The position numbers and the translations under genes are program-made. A model generated the notes under the pieces. The model was not told the DNA's origin. It worked only from the letters and a program-made list of their open reading frames with translations, and made no database searches. This document shows positions 26,001-41,000 of a stretch of DNA of 64,000 nucleotides, piece after piece. Numbering within the stretch: the first letter of the stretch is position 1; every line of letters starts with the position of its first letter. The DNA comes from Ariolimax columbianus (taxonomy: Eukaryota > Mollusca > Gastropoda > Stylommatophora > Arionidae): positions 37,513,210-37,577,209 of the forward strand of contig JAVGWX010000011.1 in NCBI GenBank assembly GCA_036924085.1. Reading direction: 5' to 3'.

Positions 26001-29000
26001 TTTTCAGAATTTCTGATAATTGAATGTGAACTTCTATCATAATTCAGTGAGGCTTGTACTTTGATTATGTACGCTCAGCAATAGAATATAATAGTGTGCT
26101 CCTAACAATTTTTTCAAACTTGGAGTCCCTGAACAGGGTGCAAAATAGGCCTCCACGCTTCATTAGTTGAGCAAAGAGTTGAACACTACCAGCAGCTTAT
26201 GAAATTCACACACAAGATGAACCATTTGTGATGTGGAGTGATAAAGCAATTATCCCCCGCAGTAGTAAATGACATGCAGATGAAGCTAAGCATAGCATAA
26301 TAGCTTTGAGGACCTCTGTCCACTTACATCAGCATGCCCGGGATCTGAGGAAAGCTACTGCAACCTGCCATCTAACGCTCTTTTCAGGCTGCACAAAGTA
26401 GACTTACTCATTCTGGGCATTCAGCATCAATCAATCAATCATAACGGGGGACGGCGTGGCCTAGTGGTTAAGTGGCACGGCTCATAACTCGAAGGTGCTG
26501 GGTTCGATCCCCATCACAGCACCGGCCGTTACCCTGGGGAAGCAAACCCTTATAAAATGCAGGAAGAAGCAGACCCTTACATAAAATGCATCCTGAAGTC
26601 GGATGCAGTGGGTCGACAGGCGCAAAATAAAAACCACAAAGCAACGCACACCGCCTTGGGGAATAGAGAAATAAGGCGAAAGTAAAAAAAAAAAATCAAT
26701 CATAATAGGTCGATGACTAGACTGGGCCCAGACCAACAGGAAGACAGTGGATAGAATATGGAAGTTTATGATCAAAGTAGCAGAATAAAAAGGAATTATC
26801 TCAACAGGCTTCTTGTGGAAATCTGACCAAGCCAAAAAAAGAACAGAATTGAACAAAAGTCTGTACTCTACCATGTTATTGAATCAAAAACATATACCAC
26901 CTCCCAGAAAGAGGACAAGAGTTACAGGAAGTAGTAAAAAATATACCACCATAAGCATTCCTTAAAACACCGAAAATATAGACAAAATTAATGGATAATA
27001 CAATTAAAAGTTCAACATAGACAAGCAACTCAAAGAATTATTGGTGCTTCTTCCGATGACATATATACTGATGGATCTGCATTTAAAGCCACCATCAAAG
27101 CTGAAATCACTGCACTTTAAGCTGCCTTGTGTCATCTGAAGATAGTTTTTGATGCCTTTTCGTCATTCATGAAGAAGTAGACATACGGCGGTCATGCGGG
27201 ACCATAACCGACTTATGTGGTTGTGACTGGACAAAGGAAATATTTAAAAAACTGCGTTTCCAGAGAAGTCCACCGAGGTCTTTGTGTATGACAAGGACAA
27301 GTATAGCACCACTACCCCATAGAGAGCATGTCGTAAGAGACATGACATGGAATAACACCAGCCATGGTTAGATGGTTTGTTGAGAGCAACAAAGATGGTG
27401 CCTAACAGGCTGCGGGTCTACTTTGCTCCAGTGTTTGAGTACATTAAGATGGGCCGCACCCTTAGTTAACCACCCTCTGCTGCACTTGTCCCAAAGCAGA
27501 GGAGTAATAAGCTGCTTAAGTATAACACACTAAGCAGGAAATCCTCATCCCGGCTACATCCAACTCACTCCATAGCTGGAACCTGCACAGGGGTAGAAGT
27601 ACAAGTCAACTTAGAACATTGCTCTCTAAAAGCTTTCAAAGGATCCTTCAAAATGTTATTAATAGGTTGCAGTAAGTTATGGGGAAGTTGGTTAAATTAG
27701 GAGTAATAGAAGTCCATGTGTACATCGGTGAAGTGAGAGAAAGGCTTGTAAAAATATATTTCTCAGACCCTGTTTCATGACAGATATGTTTAAAGAATGA
27801 GTTCTGAACTTGAAATATTCTCACTGCTCAGACCCTGTTTCATGACAGATATGTTTATAGAATGAGTTATGAACTTGAAATATTCTCACTCCCTGCACTT
27901 TCTTTGTTCAGATCATTAGTCGACTGGGGCCTCAGAAGAGGAACTGGCATCCAGGAGCCTCAAGCTTATCTGCGAATGAAGTTGGAGTTGCAGGGGCTAA
28001 ACCAGTTAGCTACACCGACATGATCAAATCCATGCTGACATACATTTGGCCTAAGCACAATGTATCTTTTCGTGTTCGTGTAATAGTGGCATTGAGTTTG
28101 CTTGTTGCTGCTAAGGTAAGTTTGAATTGTGCACATTTTTATAAGCAGTTCTTAGCTTTTGATCTGAATTCTATAAAGTTTTTCAATTGTTCTTGATATT
28201 ATGGTCATATAGTGGGAGGATCAGTTGAAAATGTTGCTTGAGAAAATTAATGGCACAGCTGAGTTTGGCATTAAAATAAACACACTGAAGACAAAGACTT
28301 TGGAAGTAGCCTAGCAACATAGGCAAATAAATATAATCATCAATGGAGAAATAATGAAAACAAGTACAGAAGTTTACATATTTAGGGCAAACAATAACAG
28401 AAGCTGCCTGCAATGAGACAGAAATTAAGACAAGCATTGCAATCACTAAAAAGGTCTTCAGAGAAAAACAGACATTGCTAATCTCAAAGAATATCAGGAT
28501 AGAACTGAAGAAAAGCATAATCACCACTCATAAATGGCCAATTGCACTGTATGGAGCTGAATCATGGACTCTAACAAAGAAGGATGAACATAAGCTTGTA
28601 AGGGTTTGTGATGCTACCGTAGAATAGAAAGAGTGAGTTGGACAGTAAGAAGATCCACTGATAATGTCCTCACTGATGTGGGCATACAAACACTAATATT
28701 GAAAATAATACAAAAACGTTGACTGGGTCACAATATGAGACAAAAGTCTTCTACAGCAGATACTAAGAGTAAGAGAGGATGGGGACAACCAAGACTCACC
28801 TTTACATCTCAGGCATGCAGAGACATTAAAGTATGAAATAAACAAAGAACGAAAGACAAAGTAGGCCCTCTCATAGACAGTTCAGGGAAAATAATAAGTG
28901 AGAATAGGGAGGCAGCTAATCTGCTCAATCAGTACTTTGGCACAGTCTTCACAAAGGAGGACTGTTCCGAGATCCCAGAGCCTATAGATATTTTTCAAAG

Positions 29001-32000
29001 AGACATGGATACAACGGGATTAAGATCAATCTGTATTACAGAGGAAATGGTTTTAAAAAAATTGGAGGGGTTGAAAGTGAATAAATGTCCAGGTCAAGAT
29101 GGTATTCATCCAAAATTCCTGTATGAAATTAAAGACCAACTAGCAAAACCATTGGCTATATTATGTTCTCAATCACTTACAAAAGGGATTGTTCCACGGG
29201 ATTGGAAAGATGCAGCAGGAGTGATCCCGTTATTCAAAAAAGGCAAAAAACCAGATCCAGCAAATTATAGACCGGTGAGTTTAACGAGCATAGTCTGTAA
29301 ATTGTTAGAGTCAATAATCAAAGAAAACATTGTAATGCATTTAGACAAATTTAATCTAATTAGAAATAGTCAGCATGGGTTTACTAGAGGGAGATCATGC
29401 TTAACAAATCTATTAGAATTCATGGAGGAGGTTACTAAAATCATAGATAAAGGGGAGCCAGTGGATGTTATTTATCTAGACTTTGCAAAGTCCTTTGATA
29501 GAGTACCTCATCAAAGATTATTTTGAAAGTTAAAATCACATGGAATAGGTGGGAAAGTTGCCAAATGGATTGAAAATTGGTAAACGGGAAGAAGGCAGAG
29601 GGTGGGCATAAATAAGGAGTACTCTGAGTGGAGTGAAGTGAAAAGTGGTGTGCCACAGGGCTCGGTTTTGGGACCAATTTTGTTCTTGATATATATAAAT
29701 GATTTGGACATTGATATGAGATCCATGATTGCAAAATTTGCTGATGACACAAAACTATGCAGTAGAGTCTCATCTAAAGCAGAAGTGGATATATTGATGT
29801 CGGATTTAGATAAAATTCGAGAATGGTCTGTAAGCTGACAAATGGAGTTTAATGTAGGTAAATGTACAGTCATCCACATGGGTAGATCCAATATGGAACA
29901 TAATTACAGAATGGGAGAAAACAATATTAGAAAGATAGATAAGGAAAGGGACCTAGGGGTTATAATAGATCATACAGGAAAGGTGAGTGAGCAAGTTGTA
30001 GCAGTGAAAAAGGCAAATGCAATCTTAGGTATGATAAAAATAAATATTAAAGATAGGAGCAAGGAAGTGATAGTCAAACTGTATAAAGCTTTAGTTAGAC
30101 CTAGATTGGAGTACTGTGTACAGGTGTGGAGTCCTTATCATAGAGGGGACATAAACATGCTAGAAAGAATACAAAAAAGAGCGACAAAGATGATAGTGGG
30201 ATTCCAGAATTACAGTTATGAGGAACGACTCAGAAAAACCGGCCGACAGTGTCTCGAAGAGAGAAGAATTCGTGGTGACTTAATACAGGTTTATAAGATG
30301 ATCAGAGGAATCGATAAATTAGACTAAACAGGTTTTTTAAAATACAGCCACCTACAATAACACGAGGGCATAGCTACAAGCTGACTAAAGAGAGGTCCAG
30401 GTTAGATATTAGGAAATATTTTTTTAGTCAGAGAGTGGTGTCTGCTTGGAATGCATTGCCAGGGGAGGTAGTGGAGGCAGGGACAGTTAATGCATTTAAG
30501 CATAAACTGGATGCGCATAGCTTTTAGAGCAAGGTGATGTAAATGTAACTGGTTGTATACAGACTCTGCAGGGTCTTCTAAACCAGCATAAAGACGTTAA
30601 GTTAAGTTATGTCACTCCATTTGACCGTATCCTCTTTTCATTTTAGCATAGGTTTGTACTTGAATGTCACTACCTCTTTTCTCCTGAATATTGCCCTCTA
30701 GTATCTTCTGTAAAAGATTTTCATACCTCATATCTCTCTTCCGGTCAACACATTCTTTATTTTCGTATAATTAAGTAAACCTAGAGAACAATAATAGTTG
30801 CCCATCGCAAGGGGAAGGAACACTAATATCTGGTCATGCACAACATACTGATCAGACATGTTAGTCAGGGTCAGGCAAAATATAATGGCCAAGATCCTCA
30901 CCTTAGCTTCCTTGTAGCCCTCCCTGGAAACGGGCTGTTTTCATGGAAGACTGGCTAATGAGGTGAGGGATCAACATGATTCCCGTAGTAGTGAGCAACA
31001 CGCAGATAAAGCCAAGCATAGCATAACCGCCTGGAGGACCCCGGTCCACCTTCATCAGCACGCCCAGGATGTGAGGAAAGCTGCAACCTGTCACTTAACG
31101 TCCTTTTCAGGAAAAAAAGAGTAGACCTACTCATTGTGGGCATTTGAAACAACAAGAACAGAAAGTAATGGAAGAATTGAAGAAAAGACTGTTTTATTTT
31201 TTTTTAATATACTTTTAAAAAATATGAATTTCTGAATTCAAACTGAATTTGTAATACTTCAGTTCAGTTCATCCTGTAACCCATCAGGTCGTTGGGGCAC
31301 ACATGAAGGCATGAAAATCCCACGCCAGCTCTCTCTGTCTGTCGCCGCCTGACGTATCTCACCGTGACAAAGCCCTGACCACTCAGCGATGTTGTCCACC
31401 CATCTCTTCCTTGGACGTCCTCGCCCTGTCTGTCCCGGTACGGATCCAAAGAGTATCGAGTTGGGAATTCCGTTGGACCTCGCGACGTGCCCGCACCAGG
31501 CCATCTTTCGTCTTTTGATAGTTGTGAACAGATCTTCAAAAGGACCAATAGCGTCTTCAACTCTCTGACGGATGTCTACGTTCGTGACACGATCCTTATA
31601 TGTAACATTTAGGAGTTTTTTAAAGCACCGCATTTCTATTGCACGTATTCTGCCCTGGATATCTGCTGTAATGGTCCAGGTCTCGCAGGCATACAGAAAT
31701 ATTGACAGCACCAAAGAGCGCAGTAGTCTGACTTTTATGCCGAGGGCGAGGCGCTTGTCTCGCCAAATAGGTTGCAGCCTAGTCAGCGCCACTGTTGTTT
31801 GTGCTATTCTGACAATTACCTCTGGCTTCGAACCCTCTTCGCTGATCAACGATCCAAGATATTTGAAACATTTCACCGCCTCAAGTACCTGCCCATTTGC
31901 CTCTATGACAGATTGAAACCCTGCAACGTTATTGGTCATGAGTTTTGTTTTATCAGCATTTATTTCCATACCAAAACTCAGGGCCGTTCTATCCAATCTA

Positions 32001-35000
32001 CCAATCAACTCCTGGAGTTCCCTCTCTGTGCCTGCCAATACATCAATATCATCAGCAAAGCGGAAGTTTGTGATACTAGTATTTATGAATATATTTTTAT
32101 TTAATTTATGTACATTGACAAAGCTGCTGAGATATTTTCCAATATCACAATGCGTGTTTAGGTAAACCTCAAACTTACAACCAAAGTCAAAGTTTGCAGC
32201 ATATGCATCATCAGCATGCTAAATGGTAGCGAAGATTGGGCAATCTCTGACAAACAAGAGTGACTTCCATCTACGGTGCATGTGATCCAAGAAGGCCTTT
32301 CATGGGAAACAGTGTGACAAATGTGGACTCGCACCTGTCTCCCGTGTATGAACACTTTCCTTAGGCAGTGAAGACCGTGATGGATTGGTCATGTTTGCCT
32401 AAATGATTGATGGTCACATCCCCAAAGATATTCTCTATCGAAAGTTGGCTGATGGCAAAAGATCAGCCAGTTGACTACGGTGTAGGTTCAAAGACATGTG
32501 TTATGTTACATGAAGGCATGGGACATAAGTCTGACTTCCTGGGAAGATGAAGATGCAAACTGGTCCAAGTGGAGATGTTGTTTATAGCACCACCTCAGTA
32601 TGGACAAAATGAAGCTCCTGCAACACAGTGAGGCAAAACGACAATGCCGTAACCTTTTGAACCCTGGTCACCGGTCTGTAAACCATTCACCTGTGCTCCT
32701 GAGAAAATACGCACAAGGTAGACATCCGAGGAAAGCTATTTACTATGACAAAGCTATGTGCTCTAATTTCATTATTCTATCTCAAATTCATTTGAATACT
32801 TAAGATTTAAATACTTTGGTCACATCAAAAGACACAACGGTCGTGAGTGAAAAGTGACAGGGGTAGACCAAGAAGGCGATGACACCAAGATATCCAGGAA
32901 TGCCTATGTATGACTGGCAGAGGCTGGAGTTTTGGCAAGGGAAAGAGTTTCTTTCAGACAGACTGTGATGGGAGCGACGTTCTTTAAAGGACATGCTACA
33001 TGATGATGATCTCAAATTGATTGACATGATCATCTCCAATATTTCTACTTGTTATGCCAGTAAATTGTGGAATATATTGATTGGAGACCATCATGTATCA
33101 AACTATGTTGATACATTATATTGGATATCAACGCCACCTCCCCCACCTTCTCCTCTCTCCTTCTCAACCATAGTCTAATCCTCTGAAGAACATGGATGGT
33201 TCTAGCTTACTGACATGTGTCGTTCCAATAATCACTTGTCCTTTTCAGATTAAACAGAATTTTAATTAAATTTATCAGCCTCCAAATCCTTGAGCATACT
33301 TTCAACGGTCAGTTCCCAATTTTTTAAAACTACTTTCCATCACGAAAATCACAAATTCATATTTCGTGTATGCTGCCATATTTGTTATCTCCAGAAATGT
33401 GTCTACTGTGTAGACGTCACGATATTATGGCCAAAATCTAAACAGTACAGCCTGAAATACACCTTATAATAATAGCCACCCATCATACCGATTCATGGGT
33501 GATATTGGGAGTGAAGTATTTACACACATACACACCAGTGCATCATTGTCATGGGTTCAAAGGGTTAAAGAAAAGGGAAACCAAAAACTCAGTACAGAGT
33601 CACTACTCCAAAGGCACATCATCATGTAGCCAGACATGACTGAAAGGGGCTACTTGCTTACTTTATTTCTTAGTTGCCCATGTTTTCAAAAGAGCTACAT
33701 TTATGTTGCTACAAACGATTTCTCTGTTTATTTTTCATTGTCCTTGATTCACATCTTTCTTTACATACTTAGTTGCTCTTTTTAAACCTTACGGTGTAGA
33801 GGCTTGCCAGAAAGAGTTCCAAACTATTCTATTCACTGTCTTCCGCTTAGCCTGGTTCCAGTCTAGTCATCGATCCATTATGATTGACTTAATTACTTTC
33901 CATGTCCTAGGCACTGCACCACACTTCATTCTTCCAGTATTTAGCCATGTGGATGGCACTGGCACTCAGCAAGTCATCCATGCTACAAGTCTCCGGGAGG
34001 TTTGGGCAAACCATCAGATGGTCCTGGTCTTGTGTTACTCCACATTTGCATGTTTCATCATTCCTGTATACCCATCTTTTCAAGTTTTTCCTGCATCATG
34101 ATACACTAGTTCGAAGTCTATTTAGTGACTTCCATGTTGCTTAGGGCAAGAGATGTCTGGGCGCAGGTTCCTCCCATAACTTGATCAAGGGGACCTGTGT
34201 CAGCTGTTTCCAACTTTCCATGCGTCAATTTCCTCTATTAGTCTGTCGGGGCTGGGTTGACTGTAAGAAACTTCATCTTGACTTTAGTCTTGCGCGTTGT
34301 ACCTGATGTTCGAACATAGAGTGTCTTGGGTCATTTACCTGTTTCTCTCTTTCTATCTCTGATGTGACAGTTCTTTGTATCTCTGGTGGCGCTATGCCAA
34401 TTAATGAGATATACTTCTTCAGTTGGTGTAGGTTTTAGGCATCCAGTAACTATACGTATGATTGACTGATTGATGTTGAATGCCAAGAATGAGTAAGTCT
34501 ACTCTTTTGTGCAGCCTGAAAAGAGCGTTAGATGGCAGGTTGCAGTAGCTTTCCTCAGATCCCGGGCATGCTGATGTAGGTGGACATGGGTCCTCTAGGC
34601 TGTTATGCTATGCTTGACTTCATCTGCGTGTCTCTCACTACTGCGGAGGATCATGTCAATCCTTCACCTCGTTAGCAAGGCTGTCTTGAAAACAGCTTCT
34701 TTCCAGAGAGAACTGTGAGGAAGTCGAGGTGGAGGCCTTGGCCAGTGTGTTTTAACTCACCCTGACTAACATGTCCGATCAGTATGTTTTGCCTGACTAG
34801 ACGTTAGCCTCTCTTCCCATTGGTCCATTACAGACTTTCTTATATTGTCATCCCCGTGAACTGTGGGTTACCCTGGGAACTGGGGGAAGGAATCTGGATC
34901 CTTGTTGACCAATTCCCATGTCTGCCATGGTAGTCAACCAGACAGTCATGATGCTATATATCATAAGAAGCTTAAGTGGGGCAAGAACAGAAGATGACTT

Positions 35001-38000
35001 TACCACACTGCATTATTTTTTTTTAATTTCAAATTTTACGATGGTTGTTCATTTGAGAACATGTAACCTTTCTTTTTGTTGATCATTAAATATGATTTTG
35101 TTTTGTGTAGAGACAAAATTGAATAAAGAACTTGTTGGTGTTATTGCTTTTGGCGTGTGTTTGCTAGTTTCTGAGATACAAGAAGATGAAAATTTGCAAC
35201 ACAAATTTTTTAATTTGGGCTCAACTGCTAGGCCTAGTCATTCCGATAGAAATCCATGGAAACCACAACAAGGTATCGATACTGTATTTATAATATCAAC
35301 ACAACTGTTAGTATCCAATTAAAATGTATTAATTACATCAAAATAAGCAGATCTACATTACAAAATCTTTTACAACAACCTACTTCTCACTTCAAAAAAA
35401 ATCGGCTGGCCCCAATCCACGTAATTATAAGATGAATTGTTCAAAATCCATTTGTAATCGAACATATAATTTTTTAACTAGCAAAAACCTGTGTAGATAT
35501 GCGTGATGTATTCAGCAGTAAAATAATGACTATTTGTACAGTCTCCCGTGCTTAATTATTAATAAATAAAAGGTGAATGGTGAATCTGTGGCTGACGTAC
35601 GCCTCCAGTGCGGTAAAGGTTTTAAATAGATAACGTATGCTTCACAGGCTCTGAATGTGCTGGTGCCTTTCATTTTCAAATATGGAGTGGACTACCTGAA
35701 CCAGCCTGCTAACTGGCTCGGCTTGGAAGACCCCAGCCGGACCATCGTCACTGTTGCTTTTGCTATCATGTTAGGCTGTAAGTTGTGCTTGTTTTTGTTA
35801 GTTAAATTCAAGATAAGGTAAAGTAAAGTGGAAATTCAGCAGAATTAACCACTGGTTGGAAATGGAGTTTTTGAAGATTCCATCGTATTAAGCCGCAGCA
35901 GTGCCCTTCTTTGCTGTTTTTAATTTTCCCTAACTCATACATCAGGTACCCATTTAATGATGGGTTGACTGGAGAAGCGGTCCTTGATTTAAAATCACAA
36001 CAGATATTTTTAGACTCCGGACGCAATTTGAACCGAGCCACGCTGTTACCACAGAAAATAGTGAATTGATCGCTATGAACTGAGCTCACGCGCGCCTCAA
36101 GATAAAGATGTAATTATTTTTTTGCGTTTGCCTTATTTCTCTAATCCCCAAGGCGCTGTGCATTGCACTGTGGTTTTTATTTTGCCCCTGTTGACCCAGT
36201 GCATCCGACTTCAAAATGCATTTTATGTAAGGGTCTGCTTCTTCCTGCATTTTATAAGGTTTGTTTCCCGGGGTAACGGCCAGTGCTGTGATGGGGATCG
36301 AACCCAGCACCTTCGGATTGTGAGACGTGTCACTTAACCACTAGCCCACGCCGTCTCCAAAGATGTAACTAAAAAAAAAAAGGATGCATAAGTTTATACA
36401 TGTATGAGCAGGGGACGGCGTGGCCTAGTGGATAAGTGGCACGGCTCACAATCCGAAGGTGCTGGGTTCGATCCCCATCACAGCACCGGCCGTTACCCCG
36501 GGAAGCAAACCCTTAGAAAATGCAGGAGGAAGCAGACCCTTACATAAAATGCATGCTGAAGTCGGATGCATTGGGCCGACAGGCGCAAAATAAAAACCAC
36601 AGTGCAACGCACACCCGCCTTGGGGATTAGAGAAATAAGGCGAACGCCAAAAAAAAAAAAAAAAATACATGTATGAGCATCTGGCTATCTTTGTTGCAAT
36701 AGAAATTCCACACGATGAACACTTTCTTCGACAAGCCGTTTAGTGCGAAATATTGAGATCGGATTTAGATAAAATTCTAGAGTGATCTGTAAGCTGGCAA
36801 ATGGAGTTTACTGTAGATAAATGTGCAGTCATCTGTGTGGGTAGATCCAATTTGGAACATAATTACAGAATGGGAGAGAACAATATTAGAAAGATAGATA
36901 AGGAAAGGGACCTAGGGGTTATAATAGATCATACATGTAAGGTGAGTGAGCAAGTTCAGGTAGCAGTGAAAAAGGCAAATACAATGTTAAGTATGATCAA
37001 AAGAAACATTTAACATAGGAAGTGATAGTCAAACTGTATAAAGCTTTAGTTAGACCTAGATTGGAGTACTGTGTACAGGTGTGGAGTCCTTATCATAGAA
37101 GGGATATAAACATGCTGGAAAGAATACAACAAATATGATAGTGGGATTCCAGAATTACATTTATGAGGAAAGACCCAGAAAAACCAGCCTACAGTGTCTA
37201 GAAGAGAGAAGAGTTCAAGGTGATAAATTAGACTATAACAATTTTTTTTAAATACAGATGATGTAAATGAAACTGGTTGTATACAGACTCTGCAGAGTCT
37301 TCTAAACCAGTCGGTATAAAAACGTTGTTAAGTTAAGGTAGCCTATTTACAGCTGGGCCGACTGGAGGAGCGGGCATAACAGGCATGAACCGCAACACAG
37401 ATTTTTGTTTCTGTCTGTCCTTGAACTTGAACCCTGGCACGTTGTAATCTTGGCCTAGTAAGCCAGCTCACTGTCGACTAGACTACACACTCCACTTGAG
37501 TTTTGAAATGACTTTAAACGTGGTAGAATGGGGCCAGATATGCAGCACAGTGAATGAGCTGACGGCAGCCAGCGACTCATAGCTGGCTGCTTTGCATCAG
37601 GTTCAGTAAACTAGAGCAGACCAACACCATATTCTGCCTCCAAGCAGTGACCTTGGAAACAGGCAGCACTAGTGTAGTTTGGCTAAGAGAATAGAGATCA
37701 CAGTGGGAAGGCAGCCCAGTACCCAGCTGAAACCGGATGTGTTGGGCCAAGGAAGTCTTCCAAACACTAAATTGGGATAACACAGCAGCACCCGAGGAAG
37801 TCTTCCGAACACTAAGTTTGGATAACACAGCAGCACCCGAGGAAGTCTTCCGAACACTAAATTTGGATAACACAGCAGCACCTGAGGAGGAAGTCTTCCG
37901 AACACTAAATTGGGATAACACAGCAGCACCCGAGGAAGTCTTCCGAACACTAAGTTTGGATAACACAGCAGCACCCGAGGAAGTCTTCCGAACACTAAAT

Positions 38001-41000
38001 TGGAATAACACAGCAGCACCCGAGGAAGTCTTCCGAACACTAAATTGGAATAACACAGCAGCACCCGAGGAAGTCTTCCGAACACTAAATTGGAATTACA
38101 CAGCAGCACCCGAGGAAGTCTTCTGAACACTGAATTGGAATTACACAGCAGCACCCGAGGAAGTCTTCCGAACACTGAATTGGGATAATTAGAATATCAA
38201 TAAAGGCTAAGAAATGCTCAAGTATCAACGATTTTCTGATGACTAAGTCGTCCTCTGCCACAGCAACAAAGGAGCTTTGCAATGCCTAAACGTGCTCAAC
38301 AATGCAAGCATGGCAGTTGGTTTAAAAATAAAAAGACCCAATACATGTTGAACATAGTCTGATGAGCTGCAGCGGTCAGCGAACCAAAGCTGACTGCTAT
38401 CGTCAGGGCCGGTGAACCAGAGCTGCTAAGACCCATCTACACCTCCACGTGGTAATCCTCGATAACAGGCTGCCACAGAGCAGACTGGCTAAGGACAAGG
38501 GATCGAACGGAAAGGCTAATTCAATACCCAAAAAGGCCAGCGGAAGTCGGATGTGTCGGACCGAATAGTGCAAATATCGCAGTCAAGATGTAAACTATGA
38601 CACGACGCATTCCATTCTCCAAACAGTATCTATCCTACTACTTGCAAAGCCCTTTTCGGGGCTTGGTATCAGGAGTTTGAGAACAGAAGACGAAGATAAA
38701 GTGTCAGGCGTAACTGTAATTCGGGTATCTTTTTTGATTTAAGTAGACAAACTTTCTGCTACTGGGGAGCAAACTCGGTCCACATGCTATGAGTGGCAAG
38801 CGCTCTAACATTGCTGCCATATGGACATACTCTACTGTCAGTAAATTAAAACCTTGTCAGCTCCCTATAGAGCATAGGTCTTCAACAAAAGCGTGTCAAA
38901 TTATCAAAGGTTGACCTGTCCTTATCCGTTGAAAATGTTGTTCCTGAAAGTTTCCAGAGGATGGGATAGCCAGCGTAATGCCCATACACTACTATGCCTG
39001 CCATAGAATAGCTGCTGATGGTTTTGCAGGGAAGTTGGCAACCTGATCATGTAAAATACGGTACTACATCAATCACCACTGCAAGTACACATGTTTTGTT
39101 TCAGGCTTCTGCAAGGAGGCTAGTTACAGTAGTGGTCCCATGCTCCTATGGGAGTACAAATGTAAATACCTTTAGTAGTTGTTCATTTGCCATTCTTTTT
39201 TCCCCCAGATGGTATTGCACGAACTGGTGCAGCACTTTTTAATGAGCTTCGTAATGCAGTTTTTGCCAAAGTTGCACAAAACTCTATACGCAAAGTTGCC
39301 AGAAACGTGTTTTTACACCTGCACTCCATGGATTTGAACTTCCACCTCTCAAGGCAGACAGGAGCACTGTCAAAGGCTATAGACAGAGGAACCAGGTGTT
39401 GTTTTATGTTGAATTTGTTCACAAGTGTCAGGTTTACCCATATGAAAATCTGTGTAACAGAATGATGAAAACCATGCAATGAAGAAAATTAGTCAGAAAA
39501 ATAGTGTCCTAAGATCAGTACTCTGTCAACTATGCCAGCAGTCCACATGCAGAAGAGTCATAGTACAGTAGGTCCCATCCCACTGTAACAGGCAATGAGG
39601 AGGCAGACAGACCTGCGAAAGAAGGTGGAAAGTTACCACAACCAGATTCAAGTGTGACCTATGGAGAGTCCAAAAGGTTTATTAGGGTCAGATACATGAA
39701 CAAATGGGAAACAGAATTCTGGCTACACATAAAATGATGCAGTTGAACATAAGAGAAGCAGAGAGCAGGTGGCGGTCATCAGACTGTGCACAACAGACTG
39801 AGGTACCATCTATTCAATAAACTGAAGATAGGTGCTGCTGATGCATGCACCTGTGGTACTGGGAACATCGGCTGCAGAATTGCCTGACATGTGAGTACCA
39901 GAGAAAGCATATGTAGCCATCATCTGTGCCAACACGAGACTGGCTCTATGGCACAGTCGACATCCTCAAGATAACCACTGCTTTCTTTGAACAAATTCAA
40001 GTCGACATCTGACAGTGTACAAAGAAGAAAAAGATTCAACGAAGAAACCACTGTACACACATAAATGTGTTCCTGTAAACGATATTTTATTGGTAGGTTA
40101 AACAATGAGCAGAAATTTATTCTGTTGCATCTCCACACATCTTTTTAAAATATTTTTTTTCCTTTTAAGTGGTATTTATATTTATGTTTTTGGGAAGAGA
40201 AAAAAAAATTGCAGGGAGCAAGATCTGGCGAATAGGATGGTTAGCGGACATGTTTTTATCATTTTCGATGCACTAAAGTAGGTCATGGTCAACTAACATA
40301 CAGGCTCTTTCTGCATCTCATGCCTAAATCGGTCGTAAAAATTGGCTAAGAGAAAGATCCTCTTGACACACCAGCGTGGCATATTGGAAATATGATGTTA
40401 GGTCTATATTTTTCTTGACCAACATCACGCCGGCCACTATTACTTTCCCAGATTATTCTGGTACTAATATTTTTTAGGCTGGGTGGACCCCATGGGCCAT
40501 TTTGCAATCAGAAAAAAATCCAAAACCAACTGTGGACGAACCCCGATTGCTCATCTGGTTAGCCAGTGCACTAAACACTGTGACACCTCAGTTCCCTAAA
40601 AATGGGCTGAACTGAACCTAAACTAACATGTGAGTCTTGTCTTCAAACAAATCACAAATTGTGATTCTGCAGGGTTGAAGATGTAGCGGTAAATGAGCTG
40701 AGAGGAGACAAAGCATAAGGTACATGCGAGAAACAACATTATCCGAAAATTGACTGGCACAACATAGGGTGCTCAGCTATCAGTCTTACGCACATCAGCG
40801 ATTGCCCTGTGCCTTTCCGCAGTGGAATATGCAGCCCCAGTCTGGAAAAACTCCGCCCATGCAAAACAAGTTGATACAGCAGTGAACGAGGTGGGCAGGA
40901 TAGTGTCGGGGTGCCTTAAACCCACCCCCACAAACAAAATATATCCCTTAATTGGCATTGCACCACCCGATATAAGAAGAGGTGTAGCTGCGGAAATCGA

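Noticed and set aside
26446..26530. tRNA gene suggested by A and B boxes (also at 3486-3752, 8116, 36113, 36413, 54800)
   Set aside because: The same head recurs six times joined to the same 170-base body and A-rich tail, so these are SINEs; no cloverleaf with paired acceptor stem was worked out.
27762..27895. Duplicated exon before exon 3
   Set aside because: The 73-bp duplication is wholly intronic and lacks coding similarity or splice signals of its own.
31259..32038. Host gene encoded by the intact 259-codon minus-strand frame
   Set aside because: It is the palm-thumb and C-terminus of a LINE with two decayed relatives in the window.
37577..38175. 168-codon minus-strand and 129-codon plus-strand repetitive frames
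   Set aside because: Products of the 45-bp minisatellite inside a SINE, not a gene.
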